The position numbers and the translations under genes are program-made. Below the pieces are notes generated by a model, which saw only the letters and a program-made list of their open reading frames with translations, made no database searches and was not told the origin of the DNA. Of a stretch of DNA of 64,000 nucleotides, positions 23,801-33,870 are shown in pieces. Position 1 is the stretch's first letter, and every line of letters begins with the position of its first letter. The stretch comes from Globisporangium splendens. Its lineage: Eukaryota; Oomycota; Peronosporomycetes; Pythiales; Pythiaceae. The DNA lies in the NCBI GenBank assembly GCA_006386115.1, contig VFIW01000107.1, forward strand, positions 1 to 64,000, in the 5' to 3' direction.

Positions 23801-25193
23801 GTACACTTTAAACGTGCCGCTCGCATCCAAACTCAGCAACTGCCGTTTGGAATCCACAAAGTTGATGATCTCGACTGGGGCATCGTGGTGCTTCAATGAA
23901 GTCTCAAACACAAGGTGCCCAGCTGCGCCTTTCTTCTTCCAGATCGAAATGTGCAGCGTCGTCTCGTCGGAATAGGAATGGAACCCGGCACTTGCGAGGT
24001 ACTCCACATGCGCCGAGTAACAGAGCATTTTGACGCCATTTCCACGTGCATCGAACGAACCCACCGTCTCCCAGCTTTCTAGTTTAAATAAAGTAAGCAG
24101 AGGGAAACGTCAACAGCCAAAATGCAACAGCCAAAATGCTACAGAGGATTCTCAGCCACGTTCTGCTTACCTGCATCAATGACGATGAGCACACCGTCTT
24201 CCGAGCCGATCGCGATGTGCGTGCGGTTGATGCACTTGAAAGTCTCGAGCGCGCTCACGCCTTTGAGTCGATCTTTCAGCACAAACTCAGTCGAGACCAG
24301 AGTTTTGCCCACAAGGTCCCATCGAAGCAGCTGATTGAGCTTTGTGTACGCTTGCGTGGCCGCATTCGGGCGGTACCCGTCTCGCGAGTTTTTCTTCTTT
24401 GAGATGGCAGGGAAGCCCACAGCTGCTGACAATAAGCACTGCAACGATGGCACCCACGTGAGCTGTTCGTGCGGACACTGCGATTCGACGCGGTGCACCA
24501 TCGCGGGGCTGTGCAGATCCGCGACACACCAGACGCTGAGGTACCCCATGAAAAGCACCGACGAGATCACCAGCAGCTTCTTGGTCGCGACGTACACCAT
24601 GCAGATGAGTGTGTGCTCCTGGAACGCAGTGTGCAGCCGAAGCGTCGAGAGATGGCGCGAGCCGTCGTTCCGATCGAAGTGCAGCCCGTAGAGGTACACG
24701 ACATCCGAGTCGTGCTCAAAGTACGCGATCGCGTTCTGCTCATACATGTACAACATCTGCTGGATATACGAGCGGATGCTGTTCATCGGCGTCTTGTTGT
24801 CACGCAGTGGCAGCGGCAAATGCTGATAGCATTTCTTCTGCCGTAGGTCTTCAAAGTAGAAGTCGGACTTTGCCTGACCCGCGTCCATCATGTACCCCGC
24901 AAACTCGTCCCAGTCGAGGAACTCGTCGCCGTTGACGTCAATCGTGTGGAACAGTTCGACCACGCCAACGACAAAGTCCAACTGCCATAGCAAAATATAA
25001 AAGGAAAACTCGAGATCAAGCCAACAAGTGCATATAAGCGCACTTACGGATATGGAGAGCGTACCTCGGAGTGGGTGCGGTCGTGGAGCGTGTTCTTCAG
25101 GAGCACGACGAACTGCTCGAGGTTCATTTTGCCTGTGAACTTCTCTCGGAGCGCGCGGACGTCCTCCGTCGTCATGTTCATCATCACATCCAT
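20874..25193 (-). CDS. EF-hand and WD40-repeat protein (WDR49/WDR64-like)
   Basis: Inferred exons (high to low) are 25193-25065, 24981-24171, 24078-22734, 22657-21555 and 21469-20874; all phases agree, giving about 1,327 residues. Exon 1 (MDVMMNMTTEDVRALR...) plus the start of exon 2 form an EF-hand pair; the second loop DVNGDEFLDWDEF (about residues 58-70) is canonical. WD40-type blades fill exons 2-4, for example MGYLSVWCVADL, KVLFWNAETGKLW, LGDDAGSLKVI, GTSSGRVLLWLAS and TSSTRGRIKVWDFDG. The last 250 residues are basic and low complexity. Family knowledge: the EF-hand plus long WD40 layout is that of WDR49/WDR64/EFCAB8-type proteins, found mainly in ciliated organisms. A flagellar role is inference, supported by the other axonemal genes in the window. 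Confidence 0.8.
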
Positions 25194-25534
25194 ATTTCTG
25201 TCAGGAGGTTACGCGCCAACAACGCGCTTTCTGGTGTCAAGAAAACGAGATGAGCGCTCGTCCTTCTCGTGGTAGCGAATGATAGGCACGCAGCGCTTGG
25301 TAATCGCTTAAAGCGGTCGTTCTGCGGTGTTTGGCTTATGCGATCGGCATGGTCATTGGCGGCATTTGAGAGCGCATTTACGTGGGAATTGCAATTTAGT
25401 ACTCAAGTCGTTTCAAAAGGGGAGTGGAACTCTCTGTGGATAGGAAAACAACTTCAACAATAGTGGTACAATACCAGTTTCTATCGGTGCAGGTGAAGAA
25501 AACACGCAATCATTTTTCCACCAGCTCAACGGAA
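25194..25534. promoter_or_regulatory. Divergent promoter region, EF-hand/WD40 and SDR genes
   Basis: A 341-bp spacer between divergent start codons. It should hold the promoters of both genes. No recognised box stands out and no gene is seen. Confidence 0.45.
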
Positions 25535-26485
25535 ATGGCAGAAGAACAACAGACAGCAAGCGACATGTGCGCGCGCCAAGTGGTCGTGGTGACGGGCGCG
25601 ACGTCGGGCATTGGGCTCGAGTGCTGCCGCGCGCTCGTGAAGCAGGTCGACATGCATGTGATCGTGGTTGCGCGCAGTCCGGAGCGTGTGGCGTCCACTG
25701 TGGAGCTGCTGATGCGCGAGGCGGCAGTGAACCAAGCCGCGAATTGCCTTGTGGAAGGCCATGTCACGGACCTCTCGAGTCTCGCGTCGGTGCGTGAGCT
25801 AGTCAACTGGCTGATCACGAAGCAGCTCAAACTGTTTGCACTAGTGTGCAATGCTGCGGTTGAGAACCCACCGGTCGCCACCAGCGTGGACGGATTCGAG
25901 ACAACGTTTGCGACGAACCACTTGAGCCACTTCCTTTTAGCGACGTCGTTATGGCACTCGCGTATGTTTGCGACTCAGGACAAAGCGCGGATCGTGATTC
26001 TGTCGTCGTCCTTACACGATGCGGAGGGAAAGGGGAGCTCGTCGAAGCCCGACGTGTCGGACTGGGACCGCGTGGCCTTTGGCAACGCTGACTGGTTCCC
26101 CAAGCAAGCGTACTCGACCAGCAAGCTCTGCAACCTGTTCTTTGGCTACGAGTTCCAGCGCAAGTACGGCGACGAGATCCTCGTGTACATGTACTCGCCC
26201 GGGTTCGTGCCCGACACAGGCTTGTTCCGCAACCATTCGTCCGTCGGCTGGTTTATCATTAAGTCGCTAGTCAAGATGGTCGCGTACTGGCGCCCCGAGA
26301 TGGCTGTGAGCACCCCAGAGCGCTCAGGTGCGTTCCTGGCGCGGCTCGCGAGCGATCGCGACCTGCCCTGGGACAATGGCTCCTACTTCTCGATCGATCA
26401 CTTGTTCCACACCTCGGAGCAGAGCAAAGACCCCGCACTCGCGCATGAACTGTGGGAGCGCTCGAAGCAGTATGCCGATAGATGA
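25535..26485 (+). CDS. Short-chain dehydrogenase/reductase (retinol dehydrogenase/POR-like)
   Basis: NAD(P)-dependent oxidoreductase, 316 residues, single exon. The Rossmann motif VVVTGATSGIGLECC is at residues 13-27 (TGxxxGIG). LVCNAAV corresponds to the NNAG motif but with C-N-A-A. A catalytic Ser lies in IVILSSSLHD, and YSTSK is the Tyr-x-x-x-Lys active site. The insert between the Ser and the Tyr (KPDVSDWDRVAFGNADWF) is typical of the retinol dehydrogenase/protochlorophyllide reductase-like SDRs. The C-terminal DPALAHELWERSKQ also matches that subgroup. Substrate is unknown. The ATG follows CCACCAGCTCAACGGAA; an in-frame extension upstream lacks an ATG of good context. Confidence 0.9.
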   Translation: MAEEQQTASDMCARQVVVVTGATSGIGLECCRALVKQVDMHVIVVARSPERVASTVELLMREAAVNQAANCLVEGHVTDLSSLASVRELVNWLITKQLKLFALVCNAAVENPPVATSVDGFETTFATNHLSHFLLATSLWHSRMFATQDKARIVILSSSLHDAEGKGSSSKPDVSDWDRVAFGNADWFPKQAYSTSKLCNLFFGYEFQRKYGDEILVYMYSPGFVPDTGLFRNHSSVGWFIIKSLVKMVAYWRPEMAVSTPERSGAFLARLASDRDLPWDNGSYFSIDHLFHTSEQSKDPALAHELWERSKQYADR

Positions 26486-27017
26486 TCGCCGTACCAGCAC
26501 ATCCTTGTGATTCCATCACTTGCTTGTTTTTGCTCACAGTATCACAGTGTTCAGGATATGAATTTGGTACACAGCAACTACTGTGTGTGAATGCACTGTG
26601 TGAAAATGCCAGTTTGTCGAGATGGTGAAGTTGTGGATGACAGGCGCTGCTTTTGATCAAAGCAGCATGCAAGTCGAGATGGCACGCCTTGCGTTTTGGG
26701 ACTGTGCTTTGATTCTTCACAGCGCACAGGTCATGAATTGAAGCAGGAAGCATAAAGTGTAAAAGCTTATAATTGTACTGCATTTTGAATGCTATTTGAT
26801 TCAGAATATCATATTAGGGAGGAATCGAGTGCTTGTTTTCGCTGGTAGACAGAGATGACTCAACAAAAAACAAGTGCTGTATGCGACATGCAAAATTGCA
26901 TCTTAAGGGCAACTCACACCGTGCACACTCAGCCAGTCTGTTCAGCCACAGTTGCTACTTAAGGGGTTGGATGCGTGATCTCTGAGAAGAAACCCCTGTT
27001 CTTGGCGACTTGCGCAG

Positions 27018-27027
27018 TCATTCGCCA
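27018..27027 (+). promoter_or_regulatory. Possible oomycete-type initiator
   Basis: TCATTCGCCA, 77 bp before the ATG of the first PQ-loop gene. It resembles the TCAYTYY initiator described for oomycete promoters. The tandem paralogue has TCATTCTCA at a similar distance. Confidence 0.3.
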
Positions 27028-27054
27028 CCTCGCCATCTCGCCATCTCGCCACCT
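27023..27054. repeat. 8-bp tandem repeat in a 5' leader
   Basis: Four copies of CGCCAYCT in direct succession just upstream of the first PQ-loop gene, probably in its untranslated leader. Confidence 0.75.
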
Positions 27055-27103
27055 CAGGCGCCGTGCACACGAGCTTCCGCCGTCGCCACAAGAAAGCAGC
27101 GCC

Positions 27104-27466
27104 ATGGGTCAGTTCTACGAGGTGCTGGGCATGATCGGCTCGTTCGTGATCTCAGCGGCGCTGGTGCCGCAGATCCACAAGGTGTACACGACCAAGAGCG
27201 CGCGCGACATCAGCCGCAACTTCCAGTGGCTCTACGTGATCGGGCTCATCATGATTTTGGTCTACGGCTTCGGCGAGGGTCTGTGGCCGATCTACATCCC
27301 GTGCTCGCTCGAGCTGCTCGGCGGCGTCTCGCTGCTGATCATGAAGTACTACTACGACGGCAAGGACGACCAAGACGTGGGTCTCAAGAGCGACGCGCAC
27401 GTGGAAGCTGGAGACGCGGTGTCGCCTCGCGTGAACAAGTACAACTTGGTGCTCACGCCGAAGTAA
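27104..27466 (+). CDS. Single PQ-loop (half-SWEET-like) membrane protein, copy 1
   Basis: 120 residues with three hydrophobic helices (about 4-22, 42-60 and 66-86), one PQ-loop/MtN3 unit. The signature LVPQIHKVYTTKSARDIS begins at residue 20. Full eukaryotic SWEET sugar carriers have two such units plus a linker helix (seven helices). One unit is the size of bacterial SemiSWEETs, which work as dimers. The substrate might be a sugar, but PQ-loop proteins also carry amino acids, so this stays open. The tail is hydrophilic and ends NLVLTPK. The GCCATGGG context supports this start; the upstream open frame (from 26975) has no better ATG. Its paralogue starts 740 bp downstream. Confidence 0.85.
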   Translation: MGQFYEVLGMIGSFVISAALVPQIHKVYTTKSARDISRNFQWLYVIGLIMILVYGFGEGLWPIYIPCSLELLGGVSLLIMKYYYDGKDDQDVGLKSDAHVEAGDAVSPRVNKYNLVLTPK

Positions 27467-28202
27467 AAAAAACTTGCAAAATGGAGGAGTTGTACAGCGC
27501 ACATAGAGATCAAGTAAACTAGAGAGACAACCGGCTGGAACCTTAGCCAGGCTAGTATAAACGCAAACATGCACGTCCCATCACGACTGCTCTATTCCAT
27601 GTGAAGACGCGTTTTGATAACGTTGTAACTTGGAGTGCGGTCTCCCGTTTCCGTTGTATCTGCCCACGATACAGCAGTAACGGATGTGAGTTGAATGCTC
27701 GCGAAGCGCGAAATGAGGCGCTTTCTTCCAGTGCCGACGAGATCGCGTTTGAGGGAGTGAGTGCGACATGATGGATTGGTGTATCGCTGTCGTCTCGCTC
27801 CGATCCCGTTCTTCTTCAATAGTGTCGTCTCGCTCCGCTTCCCTCAATACAAGCAAACCATAGGGTTCAACGGAGCGAGACAGCAACAGCAGATTGGCTG
27901 GGGTTGGATCTCTCACAAACCCACTGACTGCCATCCACGCTCTGAGCGCGCAGACTAAACAACCAAGCGTGCCGCACAAAAACTGCACAATTGATAGCGC
28001 CCCCTTACTGTGTGCCGAAAGTGGAAGTGGTAACCAAATTAACCCAAGGCATTGCGCTGAGATGGCTCAAAGGGCACATCCACGCGGCATTGGCACGTTG
28101 CAAAGCTCACCTCATTCTCAAACACGCCGTCAAGTACGCACTCCACCTGTGAACCAGCAAGGCAACCTTTTCCCAAGCAATTTCTGGCAAGATTAAGCGA
28201 TC
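27467..28202. other. Spacer between the two PQ-loop genes
   Basis: No gene is convincing; a 135-codon open frame on the minus strand (27581-27988) lacks family features. GTCTCGCTCCG occurs at 27792-27802 and 27827-27837, and its reverse complement at 27871-27881, so the last two copies could form an 11-bp stem. Confidence 0.5.
28112..28120 (+). promoter_or_regulatory. Possible oomycete-type initiator
   Basis: TCATTCTCA, about 90 bp before the ATG of the second PQ-loop gene. It resembles the oomycete initiator and mirrors the element before copy 1. Confidence 0.3.
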
Positions 28203-28553
28203 ATGGGCGAGTTTTTCAACGTCATCGGTCTCATCGGCTCCTTTGTGGTCGCGTCCGCGCTGGTGCCGCAGATCCACAAGGTGTACGCGACCAAGAGCGC
28301 CGACGACATCAGTCGCAAGTTCCAGGTGCTCTTCATTCTCGGAGTCGCGATGATTCTGGTCTACGGCGTCGGTGAAGGACTCTGGCCGATTTACATCCCT
28401 GCGATCATGGAGCTCGCCGGAGGCGTGTCGCTTTTCATCATGAAGATCTACTACGAACGCAAGAGCCGCAATGAGGCGATGAAACCGGAGACGAGTATCG
28501 CACTGTCGCCAAGTGCGACCAAGAGCTACGAGGTGGTGGTCACACCGCAGTGA
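28203..28553 (+). CDS. Single PQ-loop (half-SWEET-like) membrane protein, copy 2
   Basis: 116 residues, clearly a tandem duplicate of the preceding PQ-loop gene. It shares the start MG.F..V.G.IGSFV, the motif ALVPQIHKVYATKSADDIS and GEGLWPIYIP, while the helix faces and tails have diverged (MKPETSIALSP, ending VVVTPQ). Three membrane helices are predicted by eye. The two tails both end in V(V/L)TP(K/Q), which may be a short sorting or binding motif. The two proteins could pair as a heterodimer to make a full carrier; that is inference. No intron is present in either copy. Confidence 0.85.
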   Translation: MGEFFNVIGLIGSFVVASALVPQIHKVYATKSADDISRKFQVLFILGVAMILVYGVGEGLWPIYIPAIMELAGGVSLFIMKIYYERKSRNEAMKPETSIALSPSATKSYEVVVTPQ

Positions 28554-28984
28554 GTGTTGTGAGCACCATGCCGTTTTCATGGACAACAACCTCCACACAA
28601 AAAGTAGAGCTCCAATGTCCGCATTGAGTCTATAACTCCGCTATCACCTCAATCAGATTCGCAATTGTTAAACCACAATATACGACTCTTACCGCAAATA
28701 ACGTCTGTTGCAATCAAACGTTTTATTCGAGAACTCACGTGCTTTTGAAATTGGGTAACCTCGTGGCGTTAGTTTGGGCTGATGGGGGTTATTTTGGTGT
28801 CGCACCACAAAACGCGTTGTCAGCCAGGGAACCGCCAACTGCAAGGCGCATATTCGGCCCAAACTGAGAAAGCACAGCAGGTCCGACAGATAGATCCGCC
28901 GCCGCGACGAACAGCTACAGCGACCGCAGACGACTAGACCCGCAACCGACACTACCGCAGGTAACGAGAACGTAGAGCTTCAAG
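28554..28984. other. Intergenic region before ZC3H15
   Basis: About 430 bp holding the 3' flank of the PQ-loop gene and the ZC3H15 promoter. No gene is seen. Confidence 0.5.
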
Positions 28985-30392
28985 ATGCCGCCGAAGAAAG
29001 TAGCAGGTCCGTCCAAGAAGAGCGTGGAGAAGAAGAAGGAGAAGATGGTCGAAGACAAGACCTTCGGGTTGAAAAACAAGAACAAGAGCAAGAATGTGCA
29101 AAAGTACATCCAGGAGGTGACGAAGCAGGTCAAGGGTGGCAACACGCGCGCTGACCGCCTGAAGGAGCAGCAGATCGCGCTCAAGAAGAAGCCCGTGGAA
29201 GATCCGATGAAAGCCATCTTTGCGGCGTCGATCACGCAGCCAAAGGTGCGTTTGCTGTGAATAGAAGGCCTTGTTGGATACGAAAACTGATTGCCAGTGC
29301 TTGGTGATAACAGCTCGCTCCAGGTGTGGATCCGAAGTCGGTGTTGTGTGCCTTTTTCAAGGCTGGCGTGTGTGCGAAGGTATGCATTTGCACATTATGC
29401 CAATCTGTTTTAAATGGCTATGAGGCGCATTGTCAAACGTATGGTTTTTGTATCTCTTTTTGTGCTATCGATAGGGAAACCGCTGCAAGTACGCTCACGA
29501 CTTGAACGTGGAGAAAAAATCCGCCAAGATCAACTTGTACTCGGATGCCCGTGACCAAGAAAAAGCGCAAGGTACTTTTGCGTGATGTTCATTCTCGCCG
29601 CAAACGCGCCAATCTTACTTGTCGGATATGTATTTTGTGTCATTCTGCGAACAGACAATATGGAGACGTGGGATCAATCCAAGTTGGAAAGCGTCGTGGC
29701 GGAGAAGCACGGCGAGAAGGTCGCGAAACAGACAGATATCGTGTGCAAGCACTTTTTGGATGCGATCGAGCGATCACTCTATGGCTGGTTCTGGGTGTGC
29801 CCGAACGGTGGCGCGTCCTGTAAGTACCGCCACGCGCTGCCGCCAGGGTATGTGTTCAAGACGCGCGCAGAACGTGAAGCCGAGAAGAGCAGAAAAGTGG
29901 AAGAGATCTCCATCGAAGAGATTATTGAGCAGCAGCGCGCCAAGCTGGGTCCGCATGGTGGCACTCCGGTGACGGCCGAGTCGCTCGCAAAGTGGAAGGA
30001 AGACAAGATCAAGCGCAAGAAGGTGGAGGAAGAGAAGCGACGAAAGGAGGAGATGAAGAAGACTGGCGGGCGTGGCATCAGTGCGTACCTTTGTCATTTG
30101 TTCGTGGAGGTCTGGGTGGATACTAATGCTTTGATGTCTGGCGTTGTGCTTTTGTGATACAGTGAGTGGTCGTGCGCTGTTCACCTTCGATCCTACGCTG
30201 TTCCGCGACGATGCGGATGCCGATGAAGACAGATACTCGTACCACGATCCAAACGAAGAGCGAGACGATGATCTTGATGACGAGGAGGACGAAGAGAAAC
30301 CTGCGCCGTCTTTGGTGGATGCTGCGGCTGCTGTGATGGACAAGAGTCTCTATTTACAGGACGCTGAGGATCTCGATTCTCTGAAGGAATAA
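28985..30392 (+). CDS. ZC3H15: ZC3H15/Tma46 (DRG family regulatory protein 1)
   Basis: Ribosome-associated partner that stabilises the translational GTPase DRG1. Inferred exons are 28985-29245, 29314-29379, 29475-29571, 29655-30080 and 30163-30392, all in phase, giving 359 residues. The N-terminus [20 protein letters not shown] is the family's basic start. The first CCCH finger spans exons 2-3: [13 protein letters not shown], then [10 protein letters not shown]. Then come the [15 protein letters not shown] segment and the second finger, [10 protein letters not shown]...[10 protein letters not shown], ending in [10 protein letters not shown]. The DRG-binding DFRP-type region [16 protein letters not shown] and [13 protein letters not shown] follow. 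The acidic C-terminus ([11 protein letters not shown]) is also conserved. Good matches around every junction make this model firm. Confidence 0.93.
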
Positions 30393-30628
30393 AGTCCGAC
30401 CACTGTCAGCAGATAGGCATGCACTTACTTTGCAATGCTGTAGGGTGAATGTTGAAGTAGGATGGTATTCGGATGTCGGCATAGTACACGAGCTGCTCAC
30501 ATTTGTCATAGCGTCCGTGCAAACAAACTCGGAAGCGTTTCTCATTAAGTTAGAAGTGAAAAACAATGTCCGCGCGTGCAGTTCTTATTCGATTTCTTTC
30601 GCTTCAGCTCTTGTCCCTTTGACTTTTG

Positions 30629-31149
30629 CTAGCTTTCAACAACATCCTCATCTCCTTCAGCCGCATGTCGCAGCTCTTGACTATTGGGATCGTCCGAGAA
30701 TGCCAGGATGTTTGCGCTAGCTTGTTGTAATCGAGCTACAATGCGTTGTGCTCGCTATCGTTAAATCAACATCCTAGTGAGTATCCGTCATTCTCTCCCA
30801 AGCTCAAATCAATATGCGACCCACCAATTCCTGGCGCCGATCCAAATCTTTCATTTCTTCTTGAATCGCCATCGCTTGCTCTTCTAGTACGCTAGACACA
30901 ATCCCAAGAAGCCATAACAGCAAATCAGTAACTTTTGCTAGAATTCTTCAAGCTTGGAAATGGCGATTTTCAAACAGATCACAGTGGAAATGATCGTACC
31001 GATGCTTGGCGAGGAACGTGCTCGTGACCTCCGCCAACTACGACAAGCAAAGAGCGATCAATGGCCATACATTCCCAGTCGTACCGCTATCTATCACAGC
31101 AGTATCTCTTTACCCGATGCAGCGCTTCTTCTAAGATGTCGCTCGCCAT
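30629..31149 (-). CDS. Small coiled-coil protein, four tiny exons
   Basis: Found by splice and phase analysis, not as one long open frame. Inferred exons (high to low) are 31149-31114, 31037-31000, 30891-30825 and 30754-30629, giving 88 residues. All four junctions keep phase (donors GTAAAG, GTACGA, GTGGGT; acceptors GTAG, CTAG, ATAG). The product begins MASDILEEALHR. It runs as one amphipathic helix through VLEEQAMAIQEEMKDLDRR and IVARLQQASANILAF, and ends in an acidic tail (EGDEDVVES). I do not recognise the family; its size and helix suit a small complex subunit. It is divergent from STT3 with only 222 bp between start codons. Confidence 0.6.
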
Positions 31150-31371
31150 CGTGGTCTTCCACTTGTGCTCTGTGAGTCCAATTCCACACTGACTCGCCTA
31201 CCGCATGCAGCAAACGGCAACTTCAACTGCACGCATCAGCGACAACCCCGCACTGAAGGTGGCTAGAAGGTCGCACGAAGGTCGTCTCAATCGACTGATA
31301 TTGGAGTTGGGGGAGCAGGGCAACACACACACTCTGACCGCACACGCCTTGGCAGGAAGAGCTGCACCAAA
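31150..31371. promoter_or_regulatory. Short divergent promoter region, coiled-coil gene and STT3
   Basis: A 222-bp spacer between divergent ATGs. If both gene models are right it is a shared bidirectional promoter. Confidence 0.4.
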
Positions 31372-33827
31372 ATGCGTGCGGAATCAAGCACAGGCTTCTT
31401 CGAGGTGTCGGGGACGGCGACGTCCATCGCGTTGCTGGCGATCTGCGTGGTCAGCATCAGCATCCGGTTGTTCCCAGTGGTGCTGTGGGGAAGTGTGAGT
31501 GTGCCCATTCCAGAAGCGAGCAATTGATTTGCTTGTGGAAAGCCACATGCTCATTGCTTCGTTCTTGGTGCTGACTGTGCTTTCTGTGCCAACAACAGGT
31601 GATTCACGAGTTCGACCCGCATTTCAACTTTCGCGTAACAAAGTTTCTGGCGCAGTATGGCGTCGTGGAGCTTCTCAACTGGTTTGACGATCGCGCATGG
31701 TACCCTCTTGGGCGAATCGTGGGCACGACGGTGTATCCTGGATTGATGGCAGCGTCTGCGATTATCTACTGGATCGCGGAGTTCGCGGGTATCCCGATTG
31801 AGATTCGCCACGTGTGTGTGTTTATTGCGCCGTTGTTCTCTGCGTTCTCTTCGCTGGCTCTGTATCTACTGACGAAAGAAGTGACGGGGAAAACGACGAC
31901 GGCGCTGCTGGCGGCCATGCTTCTTGGTGTCTGTCCAGCGTACATCTCTCGCTCGACTGCGGGGTCTTTTGACAACGAAGGGATCGCGATTTTCTTGCTA
32001 ATCCTCACGTTTTACCTGTGGATCAAAGCTGCGCACACGGGGTCAATGCTGTGGGCAGGCATTACTGCGCTGTCGTATTTTGGCATGGTGCTCTCGTGGG
32101 GAGGGTATGTGTTCATCATCAACGTGATCCCGATTCATGTGCTGGTGTTGGTGCTGTCGGGGCGCTATTCGTCGCGAGTGTACATTGCGTATTCGACATT
32201 TTACCCGCTGGCAGTCCTGTTGTCAATGCAAGTTCCGTTTGTTGGGTTTAATGCTGTGTTGAAGGGTGAAAATGCTGCAGCCCATGGGATGTTCGCTCTC
32301 TTGCAAGGTATGAGAAACCCAGCACATTCAAAGGTTCACGTTTGAAACTAACCATGCTGCTGTTGCTGTCTTTCGTAGCTGTGGCGTTTCTGAAGTGGCT
32401 TCAGGTGCAACTCTCTGCTGAGCGCTTTGGCAAGCTACTGCAGTTATTTCTCGCAATCGGGGTCGCTATCGCTGGCACAGCACTAATCGGCGCGTTTGCT
32501 TTGGGCAAATTGCAGTGGAGTGGAAGAAGTCTGACTTTATTGGATCCAACGTATGCTTCCAAGTACATCCCAATCATCGCGTCTGTCGGAGAGCACCAAC
32601 CAACAGTCTGGTCGGGATTCTACTTGTCTCTTGGACCTGTGATGGTATTTTCTCCGTTGGGGATGTACTACTCGTTCCAGAAGCTGAATTCCGGATTCAT
32701 TTTCATGATCGTGTATAGCATCTTTGCTTTGTATTTCTCAGGAATCATGGTGCGGCTGCTGCTCACGTTAGCACCCGCAGCATGTTTTCTATCCGCAGTT
32801 GGGATTTCCATGTTTATGGAACGAGTCGCGGAAATGACGCGATCGATTGCTGCCGATCCATCTGAAAACGAAAAACAGACTACTCCTGAGAGAACCGAAG
32901 AGGAAGAGGAAAAAGAATACGAAGGCGAGACACTGAAAGCGCTGAGCGTAAAACTTCGTTTCACGACTCCTCCAAAGGGCATGAAGACACACCTTCGTGG
33001 TGGTGAAGTGCCCGGTGCAATTGGACTGCTTCTTCTGGCAATTTGCGTAAGTGAGCTGTACCCTCGTATCTTTTTGGCTGAGTCTTGTGTGAATATTGAT
33101 TCGATGTGTTGTGTGTGTGCAGTTACTCCTTGTAGTCCACGTCAGACACTCGGTGAATGTTTCCAGAAAAGCGTATTCCTCCACCTCGTTGGTGTATGAA
33201 AGCTGGAATGCAACAACGCAAGAGAGAACGCCCCACGATGACTACCGTGAGGCTTATATGTGGCTTCGCCAGAACACCCCTGAAGATGCGAAGATTCTCA
33301 GTTGGTGGGACTACGGATACCAAATATCGTCGCTTGCGAATCGCACTGTGATCGTTGACAACAACACGTGGAACAACACCCATATCGCAACTGTGGGACG
33401 TGTGCTGACATCAACGGAAGAGGACGCTCTCCCAATATTGGAGAGTCTTGACGTCGACTATATACTCATCCTGTTCGGGGGAAAGATTGGAATGAGTGGC
33501 GACGATCTGGACAAACTTCCGTGGATCATCCGAATCACCGAAGGCGTTTTCCCTGATACGACCATAGAGTCCGAGTTTCAAGTTAATGGACGGTACCTTT
33601 ACCACGAGAACTCGACGTCTGCGATGACATCCAGCTTGCTGTACAAGTTCAGCTTCGCTGATTTCTCTCTAGTTGAGGATTATAGCAATCCCAACACCAC
33701 CACTTTTGGCATGGATCGCAATCGCAGGAATAAGGTGGCGAGTGAGATCTCGCTGAAGCATTTCGAGCAGGTTTTCACGTCGGAGTCGTGGATTGTACGC
33801 ATTTATCAGGTCAAAGGACGCAGATAA
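31372..33827 (+). CDS. STT3: Oligosaccharyltransferase catalytic subunit STT3
   Basis: Catalytic subunit that transfers the lipid-linked glycan to Asn of nascent proteins in the ER lumen. Inferred exons are 31372-31494, 31599-32307, 32379-33046 and 33123-33827, in phase, giving 734 residues. A first membrane helix (15-40) leads into the luminal EFDPHFNFR motif with the conserved Asp. Further landmarks are [16 protein letters not shown] (a second acidic motif), about eleven to thirteen membrane helices and [14 protein letters not shown], which matches the SVSE(HQ) loop. The hallmark SWWDYGYQI is at about residues 560-568. An extra cytosolic acidic insert ([11 protein letters not shown]) lies in the loop coded by the end of exon 3. 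[10 protein letters not shown] downstream is also conserved. The gene is complete. Confidence 0.95.
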
Positions 33828-33870
33828 GTAAACGCTTTCAACTCTGTGAGAAGTATGTTTTGTGTTCTGC

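Larger units (their letters stand above)
26486..27103. other. Intergenic region upstream of the first PQ-loop gene
   Basis: No gene is visible. It contains the 3' flank of the dehydrogenase gene, an AT-rich middle and the leader of the PQ-loop gene. Confidence 0.5.

Noticed and set aside
27581..27988. Minus-strand 135-codon open frame between the PQ-loop genes
   Set aside because: No homology recognised; it covers the inverted repeat and looks like spacer sequence.
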